Assembly: GCA_009792885.1 (NCBI GenBank) | Contig: WMCF01000080.1 | Span: 1,823,134 to 1,887,133 of the forward strand | Direction of reading: 5' to 3' | Origin: Eremophila alpestris peregrina | Taxonomy: Eukaryota > Chordata > Aves > Passeriformes > Alaudidae | Length of the DNA stretch: 64,000 bases | Part shown: positions 22,923-34,570 of the stretch, one piece after another | How positions within the stretch are numbered: the stretch's first letter is position 1 | Layout of the letters: every line of letters starts with the position of its first letter | Notes under the pieces: model-generated | What the model was told of the DNA's origin: nothing | Database searches by the model: none | Seen by the model: the letters and a program-made list of their open reading frames with translations, nothing else | Position numbers and translations under genes: made by a program

Positions 22923-25084
22923 TTAACTCTTTCTTAAATTGAAATTTCTTTGAAATTTTAAAATTTTTAAGTTGTTTGATCCATGTCCATAGAGGAACTT
23001 AGAGGTACACAACAGGTTAGTTCTTCCTCTATAGTGATTCATAAAAGTAATAGGAAAGAGGCAATGTTTTTGATCTTTTCCCTAGTTTAGGGATACTTAG
23101 GTTCAAATTTACTCTGTAATGTTTTCAGGACCTTTTACATTACAGTAATTGAGAACCTTCTAACATAAATTTGTTTGTTATCACTATTAATTTCACACAT
23201 CAAACAAAGACATTACAAGTTAATGAAAAATAAAATCTGTGGAGAAGCTTAACACTCTGTAGTGGATGGAAATAGCAATAACATCCTGCTTTTAATCCTT
23301 CAAATCACATATATCCTGTCAGCCACAGAGCACAATCTGCAAGGGATGTTTGGGAAGAGAAGCAGAACCTTCAGGTACATTTTGCACTCTGTCATATGAA
23401 ATGAGTGGGATGCCAATGATATTCCCAAAAAACAATTTCTTTTTCTTCTCCTAAGAAGTGATAACTTTTTTGTAAGGAAGAAATACACAATATCCCCTTT
23501 TTGATAGTGAGACATCAGCATGCAACTCTTGATGTCTCTTGTCAGTGTTCTCACTTTTCTGTCTTCAGCACGACAGAAGGATTTGCTCAAGCTTGCTTTG
23601 CTGCTGAGACCTCAGTTTCTTTGCCATCACTATTGCCATTATGATTAATGTAGGCCCTAAACACATTCTAATACTTTGGAGCAGACAGATGCATGCAGAT
23701 CATCTATACAGCAGGCAGGGCCATACTTGGATTTAGGGAATGGGGTAAAATAAACGAGTATTTATTCTTACAATGTCTTCTGAAGATCCTTTTCAAAAGA
23801 TTGTGGCTTGTGGATACACTGTGTGGACAGAAACATTTATATACTAGAAAAGGGATGAGTGAATCCACACCGGAAGGATCCTGTAGAAAAAGACCACTAG
23901 TCTGAGGTGATAATATGTTTCAGGACATATTTAGCTTATATAGAGGGAACCAGCACAATCACAAGACACTGGAAAGATGAATCTCAGAAGAGGATGGTGA
24001 GGTTGTGCTTTCAGATGAATTCTGAAAGGAAGCTTTGTATTTCAAATGCCTTGTCTGAATGAAGACTCACTGAAAGGAGCAATTCTAGACTCAAGTACAA
24101 GAATGCCAAAGGACTTATCTCTCATTTTTTGAATTGATTTCAATTTATTACTTTGAAGCAGTAAAGTCTAAATGAAAAAATAAAAACACTCATTTTCTTC
24201 ACATAGTTTCTATTTAATATCCTTTTTTCCTCACTATTTCTCTAATCTTACACTTTAATTATTTCTGTTTCTGACAATGCTTTTAATATCTGCAAACAAA
24301 ATCAGCTAATTTATGCAATGATTCTGAGATCCCAAGTCCCACTTTAATTCAACTGTATTGAACTAATGTGTATTCTGTATCCTTAAAGTCCTGGAAAATA
24401 ATAGCCAACTTCATGCATATGTTAGCACTGACCTGAAACCATTTTAATATCACAGTCTTACATCCTGAAATACACTAAACAAGTTCACACACAGTTTTCC
24501 CTTTTGTTCAAAATTAATTATGAATGATGAAGACACCAAAAAATCTGAATTGTTACTTTAGCATTGTGCTTAAATTTGAATTATCACAATGTAAAAGTTA
24601 CTGAAGATGCAGTGGCTTCAAAACTATTTATGTCTGGTGGCTAGCACATTTTTTTCTAATGCATGAGTAAGATTTAGAGATTATTCCCTAATTTTGTAAA
24701 AGTCTGTTAAATCAGGATGATACTGGCATTTAAGTCAACAGTTGTTAAATTCATTGTATCAAATACTATTCTTATTAAGATTGCATTTGAAAATTTGAAC
24801 TGAATATTGAACTACAGAATTATCAAGGAAACTAGTAACTGTCCATACCACTATTAAACCTGTAAAATTCAACAGTATAATATCAAATCTTTCACAATTA
24901 AAGCTTTTTTCTTGTTTTCATTTTTTTATTAAACACCACTGGTTGTGACTGAAGAAAGTAAGGTGTCAAAGTCTCAAGAAAAGTTTAATTCTTGTATTTT
25001 TATTTCCAAACAAAGATGGTAATAGCAGACTGTCAAATAAAGAATTGCTGCCCTAAAATTGCACTTTATTAGTTCCACAACTTC
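22923..25084. other. Unassigned AT-rich intergenic DNA
   Basis: No gene or repeat family recognised. Long T/A runs occur but no microsatellite of note. Confidence 0.55.
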
Positions 25085-26120
25085 TGCTGGCAAACTTGAT
25101 ACTCCAGCCACTGACCATTCTGGTTGCCTTCTGCCTTGTTTCAATTTCTTGACATTTTTCCTGCATTAGGTGGCCCCAATTTGGTTTCTGCATTTAGATG
25201 TAGCCTAAGAAGTGCTGAGAAGATGGAGATAATCACTAGCCTCAACTTCATGCCTTTTCACACAGAAAATACACTGCTGGCCCTTTGTTACTGCCTGGGT
25301 GCACAGCTGGCCCCTACTCTCCTTGATGCTCCCTGCAGTTCCCAGTCCATCTCCACAGAATTTCTCACAGACTGAACATCTGCAGCATGTGTCACTGACA
25401 AGGGCTCAACCTGCGTCATTGTTGAATTTAATCAGATTCTGTCTGGCCCATTCATATAACCAACCAACCATATAAGCTCTGAAGGCCAACCCTGCCTACA
25501 ACTGTGTTCATTCCCTCAAGTCTGATATTCACAAACTTGGTGACAGTGCACTCTGCTGGCTCCAGGACAGAGTCCTGCAGTAGTCCACTTGAAGCCAGAC
25601 TCCATGTAAAGATCAGAGTATTAATTCTTGGATATCAATTATTAATTACTGCTTTTTGAGCCCAACATTTAAGTCAGTTTTCTAGTCATCTACCTGGACT
25701 TCCATTACAGACCCCAACATTTCAATATGCAATAAAGGATGTTGTGGTGACTGTGCTGAAAGCCTTCTTACAGGCAAAGTTGATTGCATCTACTGTTCTC
25801 CCATCATCTGCAAATACAGTAACTTCAATACTGAAGGAAATGAGATGTTCAGGCATGATTTACACCCGGTATCTTCAGGCTGACTTCCCAAATATCTTCT
25901 TCTCCATTTCTCCAGAAATGGGCTCCAAATGGGCTCCCATGATTTTCCCAGAGACTGAAGCAAGACTGACAAGCCTGGCCTTCTTTGGATCATTCTTTTA
26001 GTATGTTTCAAAGACGAACACAATATTTGTCTTTCTCTAGGTGTCACAAAATTTCTCCCATTTCCATGACATTTCAAAGATGATAAGGATAAGCTTTAAA
26101 AGAACATTAGACAACTCTGC
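25085..26120 (-). mobile_element. Old CR1 LINE, minus strand, left part (RT)
   Basis: The complement carries CR1 RT from its C-terminal part up to the fingers. Plus-strand landmarks include AGTGCTGAGAAGATGGAG.TAATCACT near 25212-25240, CTGGCTCCAGGACAGAGTCC near 25556-25575, GATGTTGTGGTGACTGTGCTGAAAGCC near 25739-25765 (KAFDT block) and CATGACATTTCAAAGATGATAAG near 26065-26087. The copy is very diverged. It is interrupted at about 26120 by a CR1 in the other orientation and resumes near 27246. Confidence 0.75.
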
Positions 26121-27245
26121 CATCTTCCTAGAGTTCTGTAAGGCCTTCAACATGGTCCTTCACGTCATCCTCTTCTCCAAATTGGAGAGATATGCATTTG
26201 AAGGGTGGACAATTTGGTGAGTAAGGAATTGGCTGGATGGATGCAGCCACAGGGTTGTGTTCTGGCTCTATGTCCAGGTGGAGGCTGCTGACAAGTGCTG
26301 TCCTTCAGGGCATTTTGGAACAAGCACCCTTTAATATTTTCATCAGTGGCATAGACAGGGATCAGGTGTTGCATCAGCAAGATTGCAAATGACACAAGGC
26401 TGACACCAAAGAAGGTTGGGATGCCATTCAAGGGGGCAGACAAAATCAAAAAGTGGGCCCATGAGAACCTCATGGAGTTCAATAAAGCCAAGTGCACCTT
26501 GGTTAGAGCAATTCCATACATGAGTATAGACTTGGAGATGAACTTGCTTAGAACAACCATGTAGACAATGACTTGGAGGTTCTAGTGGAAGAAAAGCTGG
26601 ACATGAGCAGACAATGTGCACTCGCAGCCCAGAAAGCCAAGCACATCCCAGGCTGCATGAAAAGCAGTGTGGCCAGCACACTGGGCTAGGGAGATGATTC
26701 GTCCCCTTTAACTTGCTTTCAGAAGACCCTGCCTAGAATGGTGCATCTACCTCTGGGACCCTCAGCACAAGGAAGATGCTGACCTGATGGAGCATGTCCG
26801 GAGAAGAGCCAGAAAAACAACCTGAAAGCTAGAGAACTTCTCCTATGAAGACAGGCCGAGAGAGTTGGAATTTTTCAGCCTAGAGAAGAGCAATATTTTA
26901 TTGTAGCCTTTCAGTTCTTAAAGGTGTCTTGTAAAAAGGTGGGAGAGGAACTTTTTGCATGGTTAGATAGTGATAGGGTAAGGGGGAATGTTTTAAACTA
27001 AGAGAGAAGAGAATTAAATTAGATGTGAGGAAGAAGTTCTTTATTCAGTGAATAATGAGGCACTGGAATTAGTTAGGAAAGGAAAAGGTGGATGCCCCAT
27101 CCCTGGAAGTATCCAATACCAAGTTGGATATACCTTGAGTAATATGATTTGCTAGATGGCATCCCTGCCCATTACAGGGAGGTTGGAACTAAATGCATCT
27201 GTAAGGTCCTTTCTAATTTGAAATATTCTATGGTTCTATGAAATC
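26121..27245 (+). mobile_element. CR1 LINE, plus strand, nested in the older CR1(-)
   Basis: It starts inside the RT with residues like IFLEFCKAFNMVLH at about 26127-26167. It proceeds through EFNKAKCT-like and KAKHIPGCMKSS-like segments (about 26478-26670) and LPYEDRPREL-like sequence near 26845. The 3'UTR includes AGAAGTTCTTTATTCAGTG near 27030-27050 and GATGCCCCATCCCTGGAAG near 27090. The copy ends with the terminal ATTCTATGGTTCTATGAAAT near 27227-27245. 5' truncation and an intact 3' tail fit a normal CR1 insertion. Confidence 0.85.
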
Positions 27246-28090
27246 TAGTTCTGTGGACTAGATTCTGGGCTTGCTTTTCACTAAATGTTGACAGCTCCTC
27301 TCCTGCATAAACCCTGTCTTTAGGCACAAAGGCCCAAAACCTTGTTGGTGAAGATTAAGGCAAGAATATTGAGTACATCTACCTTATCTGCAGCCATTTT
27401 TACTGGATGAAATCAGCCTTCCTGTTCAGCACTGCATCCATATTTTCATTGTGTACTCTTTCACTGCTAGTGCGCGGATAGAAGTTTTCATATTGGGACT
27501 CAAAGGGAGCCTTGTGTTTCCTAACAGTAATCCTGAATACATAGGAAAATGTTCTACAATCTATCTTTGTAACCTGTTCTCACTTACAAGTCTTTTTTTA
27601 CAGCTCCTCTTTGATACTTAACCTCAATTGTGTGTTCCACCTTTAGCCAAGCCGGTGCATATTTTCCTGAGGACCATGGTTGCTACATTGACTGTACCAT
27701 CCCTAGCTGGTTCTTCCTTCTTCGTAAGTACTGGGTCCAGTAGAGCTTCTGCCATTTCCTGACTCATCCAGCTTCAACAGCAAGCATGCAGTTTTTCTTA
27801 GAATTCTCTAATACTCTCATCCCCTCTTTTACTTGTGGCCCAGTGAGTTGCCCTTGCAGGAGAGGTTTGTGTCTCCTGTAAACCAGGGAATAATGACACA
27901 GACTTCCCTGAGTTGTTTAAAATAGAACGTTGTCTACTTCTTCATTTGATAGGGTGGTTGGTAACAAACTCTCACCTCAAAGCTAGCCTTCCTTTTCTCT
28001 CTTATCATCCTAATGCTCATAGCCTTAGTCAGCCTATTATTCAGTTAGCCTTCCATGACTTAGCCCAGAACGCTCAAGATGCCTATTCAC
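27246..28090 (-). mobile_element. Old CR1 LINE, minus strand, right part (linker and endonuclease)
   Basis: Continues the CR1(-) interrupted at 26120. Plus-strand words include CTGCATAAACCCTGTC..AGGCACAAAGGCCC (27305-27335), AGTACATCTACCTTATCTGCAGCC near 27373-27396 and GTACTGGGTCCAGTAGAGCTTC near 27727-27748. These are complements of the RT N-terminal linker and endonuclease tail. The right edge is approximate because divergence is high. Confidence 0.65.
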
Positions 28091-28641
28091 ATGAAGAGAG
28101 ACCCCTCCTCCTACCATTCCCTTCCTGAGAATTTTGTATCCATCCCTTATAGAGCTACAGCCATACAATATGTCAAACCACCCCACAGTTAGAACAATTA
28201 TGTTATATTACGGTTCTGCATCATCATGTGATGGTCTTACACTATCTGTTTATTTGTCTGGTTTTTCACGAAATGCTTTCTGCAATCTGAATTGTGTAAT
28301 AAAAAGAATTTTACCTTTTTTTGTTTTTAATTCTAGAGACTTTGTATTCAATCATAATAAAGTTTCGTGTTTTGAGCACAAAATTACAGCCAATACTGTG
28401 CAGATCTCTCTTCACATTTTTCATTATCATATTCCAAAAAAACCAGTGAAAAGAATACAGGTTGATGCTAAACTCTCAGATGAATACAGACTAACACTTC
28501 TAATATTTTAAGGACTCTACTGCAAATAGTTCTTTTATCAGCGCAAGATATTATGGAATTAATTCTAGTCATGTGCTGAAATTGTGATTGCACTGGGAAG
28601 GCTCAAGGCTGTGAATTTTAAGAAGGACCTTTACAGACTGG
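28091..28641. other. Unassigned intergenic DNA
   Basis: A 125-codon ORF at 28134-28511 has no recognisable domain and AT-rich codons. I see no gene. Confidence 0.5.
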
Positions 28642-29540
28642 TGTCTTGGTTTAAGACAACCTAAGGGGCAGACACTCCAAAATGAATTATCTCCCCTATA
28701 AGTTTTACCCACTTCCTTTTCATTCAACAAAGAGAGATGAATGTGAGCAGATATAAATGAAAAAAATAACAGTTTACTAAAAATCAAAACAGCAGCAGGC
28801 AAAAAATAACAGTGAGAATAACTAGTTACAAATTTGCTAAGTCTCTCCAGACCTCCAGAGAGCCTGTCAGACAAAGAGAAAAAAACAGCAGAGAAACCCC
28901 TCCCGAGGATGGCAACTTCTGCAGAGGAGCTCGTGGTCTGGACCTCAAAGGCAAAAACAAGGCAGGCAAGCCCCATTCAGCTCAGCCTTCCTTGGCAGGA
29001 GCTTATGAAGCAGTTCTGGTGGCAGAAGGGTGGTGCTGGCACTGCCTGGGAGCTGCAGCCCTGCAGAGCCAGCCTCCTCAAACCCGTGTGTGTGAGGTCA
29101 GTGCTGACACTCACTGCCCCTCCTGCTGCCCACTGCGCTCCGCTGGTCAGTGCTGCTGTCTCAGGTCACTGCCCCATGCAGGAAGGATGAAAACATTCTC
29201 ACTGAGTACCCAAACAATGTTGGCCTGTCCCCCACCAGCTCTGGCTCAGCTCTGTGGACTGGGACATTCACTCTGAAGCACAGGTGGATTTCGGAATGCA
29301 GCTTCTTGGGTTGCTTCTATTGTTACTTGGAGATCTGCCTGAAACAACATCCTCAGGAGCCCCAAGAGAACCAAAGGAAGGCTTCTGCCCTACACTATGT
29401 CAGTTTTCCCTGCAAGAACAAAAAGGCAAGAGCAAGAGACCTTCTATTTGGGTGCCCCCAACCTTAAAAAGGGAGCCTGGGGCCAGTCCACATCATGACC
29501 CCATTTCCATCCACCGGTTCTTACTGAGGTAACTAACAGT
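28642..29540 (-). mobile_element. LTR-type element, minus orientation
   Basis: It begins TGTCTTGGTTTAAGACAA, close to the start of the 3180 LTR. An A-rich block with AATAACAGTTTACT follows, then a GC-rich, CpG-containing 28880-29460 segment contrasting with flanks. The overlapping 154- and 118-codon ORFs at 28812-29276 lie in this GC-rich segment and have no domain. The right edge is uncertain; CATCCACCGGTTC near 29509 may be close to it. Confidence 0.6.
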
Positions 29541-32500
29541 TTTTGGCATATGACATAGCACAGATAGATATGGAATAAATAGTGTTTTGAGCTACCCATG
29601 AATATAGGTGAAAAAACAGAGAAAAAGCATGTGCTTTATGGTCAAAGATTGAATATGTACAGTTACAACAGGAAAGATGTTGATTATTACTAAATGAACA
29701 GTGGTAGAGCATATTAATTATCTTGTCAGTTATTTCCTGAGCTTAGTTCTCTGTATGTCACAGGAAAACTCATTTCAAGTTCATCGGGATTGAGGTGATT
29801 ATCTACACATCCATCAATCTGATTGCCAGGGAAGCAATCAAGTTGTTTCCTTCTGAATTCAGAGGTAAATGTTCTAAACTGGTTAAAATTGGCAACTAGG
29901 AATTGTTAACATGCCCCTCTGGATGTTCAAGTACTTTTAAAAAAATTGTAGCTCTGAAAGGATAGTGTTGTCCTAAAATGGGTATGTGACCTACTGAAGC
30001 ATCTTTCAGGCAGGATTCTGGAAGGTTCTCTACACAGAGCTTTGAATAGCCTCCTAGGAGATGGTCTGTATGTATTTGGCAGGTGTTTCCAGATATGCAG
30101 GAGAGCAGAGATTGCCTACACACACTTTTAGGTTGAAAACATTTGAAAATTGCTTCACGGAAGAACAACCCACTCTGTCTTCAATAAAATAAATTATTTT
30201 TGAGGCAACACAGTTGCTGTGAGAAATGTAAACAATATTTACATTAGCTAATTTATCCCTCCTCCTCAGTATGCTTATAGAAGTGTATGCTTATAAAAAC
30301 ATACACCTTTTTTTTTCCTAAGGAAAAAACCAGTGAAATGCCTTCTTTATCCTATTTTTGAATCACAATTGCCTGAAAAGCAAACAAACCCTCCCACTTC
30401 TTACAAACTCCAGCCTGAAAACTCTTTTTTGCTCATTTCATACAACATCCCCATAATGGTCTCATGCTACAAAAGGTTCCAGCTTGAAAGAAGTCAATGT
30501 CACTCTTTAATCAATTGCAAGGATCACTGCTAAGTCACCTAAGACTCAATTCTCTTGTCCCTGCAATTGCTTGAGCTATATATTCTGTTTGCACAATACT
30601 GTTAGCTCTCACTGCCTCAAGGAGTGAGGGAGACTGGAGCAGAGACATCAAAATAATGTCTCTGATGTGTCATTGCACAGCATATTGCCATTAGGACATC
30701 AAGCCAGCATGATTTATAAGCAATTTTAATTAATTTTCTGAGTCATTTCCTAAGGGCTTAATTCTGTAATCTTATTACCATGAGCCTAACATGCTATAGT
30801 AAGACTGTGCTTTCTAATCTTTCTTTTGTTGTTAAATACAATCTCTGCTTTCATTAGGAAACTCTTGAAATAAAGCAGGTTTCTCTTTTGCATGGTGAAA
30901 TTTGTCTGTGTTCATTAGAAATTAGTACTAGAAATTATGTAGTGGAGTATATTAGTTCTTAATACAGAACTCATCACCTACTCCTCTCCTTTATTCTTTT
31001 ATTATGAAATCATGCTAGAAATGATTGAGGTTCCTACTTTATAGAAGCCACATATCTAGAATTTTAGATATGGAATAATCTTAGCCCCATTTTATTTTAT
31101 GTACGTAGAACCAAATCTTAATCCCATTCAATTCAGTGAAATCTGTATTTCTTTTTACCCATTATAAACAAATAAACTGTGCTTACGAAGATATGCGCAG
31201 ATTATGAAGTGCAGAACAGTGTGCTTTTACTCTTTGCTTTTTAACCTCTGTCTTAAAAGAAGGAAAATGAGCAGATGATTTGCTAAATACCTTTGATTAT
31301 TAGTATTTTCCCTGAGAATTTACACACGGTATGATATGCATTAATGATCTGGTGGTTAAATTATATTTATCACATCCCACTGTCCATGAGCAGTATTTAG
31401 CTGCTGTGAATTTACATTATTCTGAAGGATCCTGACCTCATGTAATCACCAAAATTTTAAGCTACCATGGTATTTTATGTGACGTAAGTTTCAAAAAATT
31501 ACTTATAAATCACAAACGTGTGATATCATTACTTTGATTTGACTTTGAATATTTTTATTATTCCCTTAATATCATTTAATATTTTGCTTTACTAATACTC
31601 ACAGCACTGTCAAGTACAAGCATCATTTCTGTCATAGAAATTAGAGCATTAAATTTTACATATGGGATATAAACACTTTTTTAACACAGAAGGCTGGGAG
31701 AACAGAGTCAAGGCTTACAAGTCTTAGGTAGGTCTCTTACTCATGAAGGAACACAGAGGTGTATGCTCTTATAAGAGGCCAGGGCAATAGAAAAAAAATA
31801 TAAAATTGTTATATAATGATCAATAATATTCCTATGCCCCACAGAGTGCCCTAAAAATAAAGGATAAGTAGAGAGTGAAGAAAGATGGTTTGTCTGCCCT
31901 ATGAGCAGTTATGGGATAAGAAGAAATTCAGCTGTCATATATGTCTTTGAATCTTTCTGCCACCATTTATCACAATTTTCCCAATATTATTCTGTTCCTA
32001 CATGTTGACCATAAGCCAAAAATCATTTGAGTGAAACATGTAAAATTTGAGTATGAAAATAAGTTAAGACATTAAGTTTTAATGCAGAAAGTTTTCATTC
32101 TTTTTGTTTTGTTTTGTTATTGACAGTGTTATTACAATTGAAATTGGCTGTAAAATTTGAATGCAATTGTTTTCCCCATTTGCAAAAGCCACATTCATAC
32201 CTTCCTCCCCTTCATACGTGTTTAGATCTTTCACAATGTGCAGACACAGGTGAAGTGTAGAGCTTTTGTGAATATCAAAAGTGTATTAAGCATGGTAATG
32301 TACCACGAGAGCACTTTGATAGTGTACAAATTGTTGCAAGGGTTCTAGTAGTACAAGTTTGAAGGAAATGTTTTAAAGAATGGTTTAAGTCATCTCATTA
32401 TTATCAGGAAGGGAACACCTAATCTATTTCTGTTCTCCAAAGATCAAAAGTACAGAAATGAACAGTAAAAATATCTTCCATGCTGTCATTTTCCATCAAC

Positions 32501-33329
32501 AGAAAATGGACATAACTATCTGAAAGAGGATTTCACTAAAAGCCTGTGATACTGTTTTGTATCATGTGTGACTTTAGCAGTCACCACTTCTTATTCTTTT
32601 GGAAGTCTGACACCACCAACAGTGAAACACGAGGAATTGAGCTCAATCCAGCTCAGGTGAAATGACTGACTGCCCTCCCGTTCTCCTCAAAATCACAATA
32701 CAGAAGTGAGAAATGAGAGAGGTCCTGAAGAGTCCTGAAAGAATCTTTAAGTCCTAAAGAAGAGGGCATTGAGGGCAAGAGAAAAATTGAAAATTAATAT
32801 AGGTGTAAATTAAAGAGTAAAATTGCATTAAATTCCACTCAAAAGGCAGTGATTAATTGCATATTTGAAAGGAATGGTCTGGATGGATGTATACAGCTTA
32901 CTGAGGGTGAGCAAAGGTATTAAACTTTTTCCTAAACTAATTCCTCAGTAGTCACACAGCTGCAATATTTTTTGCCTAAGCAGACTCCTTGCAACTCACA
33001 CTTCCTCTCACATTTCTAATTTCTAGTGTCCACAACACTTTTATTCCTCTGATTTACATATTTCCTGTGGATTAAATGGTGAAATGGCAACAAATAAAAC
33101 ATTCGGGAGAATGATTAACAATTGCATTACTGTATTTAAAAGCAAATATTTTTAAAACAGATGGACCATTGCAAAAGACTTAACAGCTGACATTTTGTAT
33201 CTGACCCTACACCCCCTCCAATGACCTCTGAAAATCAGTTTCTATTTTGTTCTGTGGAGCTCTAAAACATAGAACAGTGTCATGGGGTTTTCTGTGGAAA
33301 CAAGTAATTCTACCTTGTTCTTTGGAGTA
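29541..33329. other. Repeat-poor intergenic DNA
   Basis: No coding region is supported. Composition is AT-rich and unusually free of transposons. The 30590-30860 block reads like a conserved non-coding element (see separate entry). Confidence 0.55.
30590..30860. promoter_or_regulatory. Candidate conserved non-coding element
   Basis: The block is free of transposon and low-complexity sequence. It is dense in homeodomain-type AT words (TTTATAAGCAATTTTAATTAATTTTC near 30713-30739) with a GAGTCATTT AP-1-like word. The assignment is inferred from texture only; no alignment was available. Confidence 0.25.
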
Positions 33330-33403
33330 GATTTGACTCTCTTTCTTACACTGACATTAGAGATGAAAATCTCTATTGTCAGTGTAAGAAAGATAGTCTA
33401 ATC
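33330..33403. repeat. Near-perfect 35-bp hairpin with GAAA loop
   Basis: The arm 33330-33364 is the reverse complement of 33369-33403 at 32 of 35 positions, and only GAAA (33365-33368) separates them. The mismatches are three isolated single positions. The central 17 pairs, covering TCTTTCTTACACTGACA, are unbroken. A 10-base direct repeat TCTGTGGAAA occurs at 33291-33300 and again at 33403-33412. The shape suits a microRNA-type precursor or a small palindromic mobile element. I do not recognise a named microRNA. Confidence 0.75.
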
Positions 33404-33899
33404 TCTGTGGAAATGAGTAGTCACACTAGTGCGCAAGTGTTATGAACAGAAGAAAAGCTGGGCCATATTTTGTGTTTTGCATAGCGATCTGACATTTGAG
33501 AGTTGAAAATTTCTCATTGAAATACCTTCAGAAAAGGAATTTCCTTGGTGGTTTTCATTATCACAATAAAGAGCAGAGCTGATCTGCAGGGCAGTGAAGT
33601 GCAGTTAAAGAGAACTATAAACAAGTGGAAACAGATCCGTTTTCTGGACTCCAGGGAAAGCATACTACAAAAAGATCTTCTGAAAGCAGTGTGGAAATTA
33701 TACTTTCTCCTTTGTAAAGGGAAATTTCTTTGATTGTTCAATTTCTATTGATTGTTTTTTGTCTTACTACGTAGAAGTCAAAAACATTAGTGGCAGACGC
33801 TTTTTAATGGAAAAACTGATGTTTGTTCTTTTTCAGAAAAAACCCAAGCAGCTGAGCTGAGTACAGTATTTCAAGTACTGCTCTGTTACAGAGGGGAAG
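33404..33899. other. Unassigned intergenic DNA
   Basis: Overlapping ORFs on both strands (33514-33741) have no motif. Nothing else is supported. Confidence 0.5.
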
Positions 33900-34570
33900 A
33901 AGGGAGAAGCTGTTCCTGGGAAATGGCTGTCTGAATTCGATTAATGACTCTATATGACCAGCCAGAGTTTACTTCATTAACTGCTAGTAACATCTCCCAT
34001 GCCTTCAATTAACAGTGGTTTTACTTAATCTAATATTAGTTACGACACGATATGATCAGAAAACATCATCGCCAGCCAAGTGTTCCTCAAACACAACTGA
34101 TTTATCTCTTCGGCACCTCATTAAAATGCAAACTATATTGAAATTGATTTTCAGCACTTTCAGGCAGGAATGTTTGTAATAATGTTAATTTGCAAATTTC
34201 CTCTTTTTTATATGTATTCTGTATGCTGTGGCTGCCATGTTCAGCCCAGGGCTATTTGTATTGTGCAGACAGAAAATGAAGAGCGAACATTTATTTCTCA
34301 TATCTTTGTGTGGAACCTGAGGAGCATGAAGATATTTGTGCTGTAACAGGCACGGTCAATCTCCTTCACTCCCTTTAGTCACTATATATCAACAGCCAAC
34401 TCCCAGCTAGTCTTGCTGCAGCAATTAACCTGCCAGGGCTTTCTGCTGTCAGACTCAGGAATAATAAACTACCCCCAGTGAGAGATAGAGCTATAGATTC
34501 TCGCCCTGCAACTTCCACAGTGGGTGAATTATTCAGAATCAGCATGATTAAAGAGATGACATGGTATTAG
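33900..34570. promoter_or_regulatory. Candidate conserved developmental enhancer block
   Basis: About 670 bases without transposon, microsatellite or obvious decay. They are rich in transcription-factor-like words: CATTAAAATGCAAAC (34119-34133, POU/homeodomain type), GTTAATTTGCAAATTTCC (34184-34201), ATTAATGACTC (33941-33951), CAATTAACAGTGG (34006-34018) and CAGCAATTAACC (34419-34430). No ORF crosses it. The texture is that of a deeply conserved non-coding element, but this is judgement, not alignment. Confidence 0.35.

Noticed and set aside
28812..29276. 154- and 118-codon overlapping ORFs
   Set aside because: They sit in the GC-rich part of an LTR where stop codons are scarce; two frames open at once and neither has a motif.
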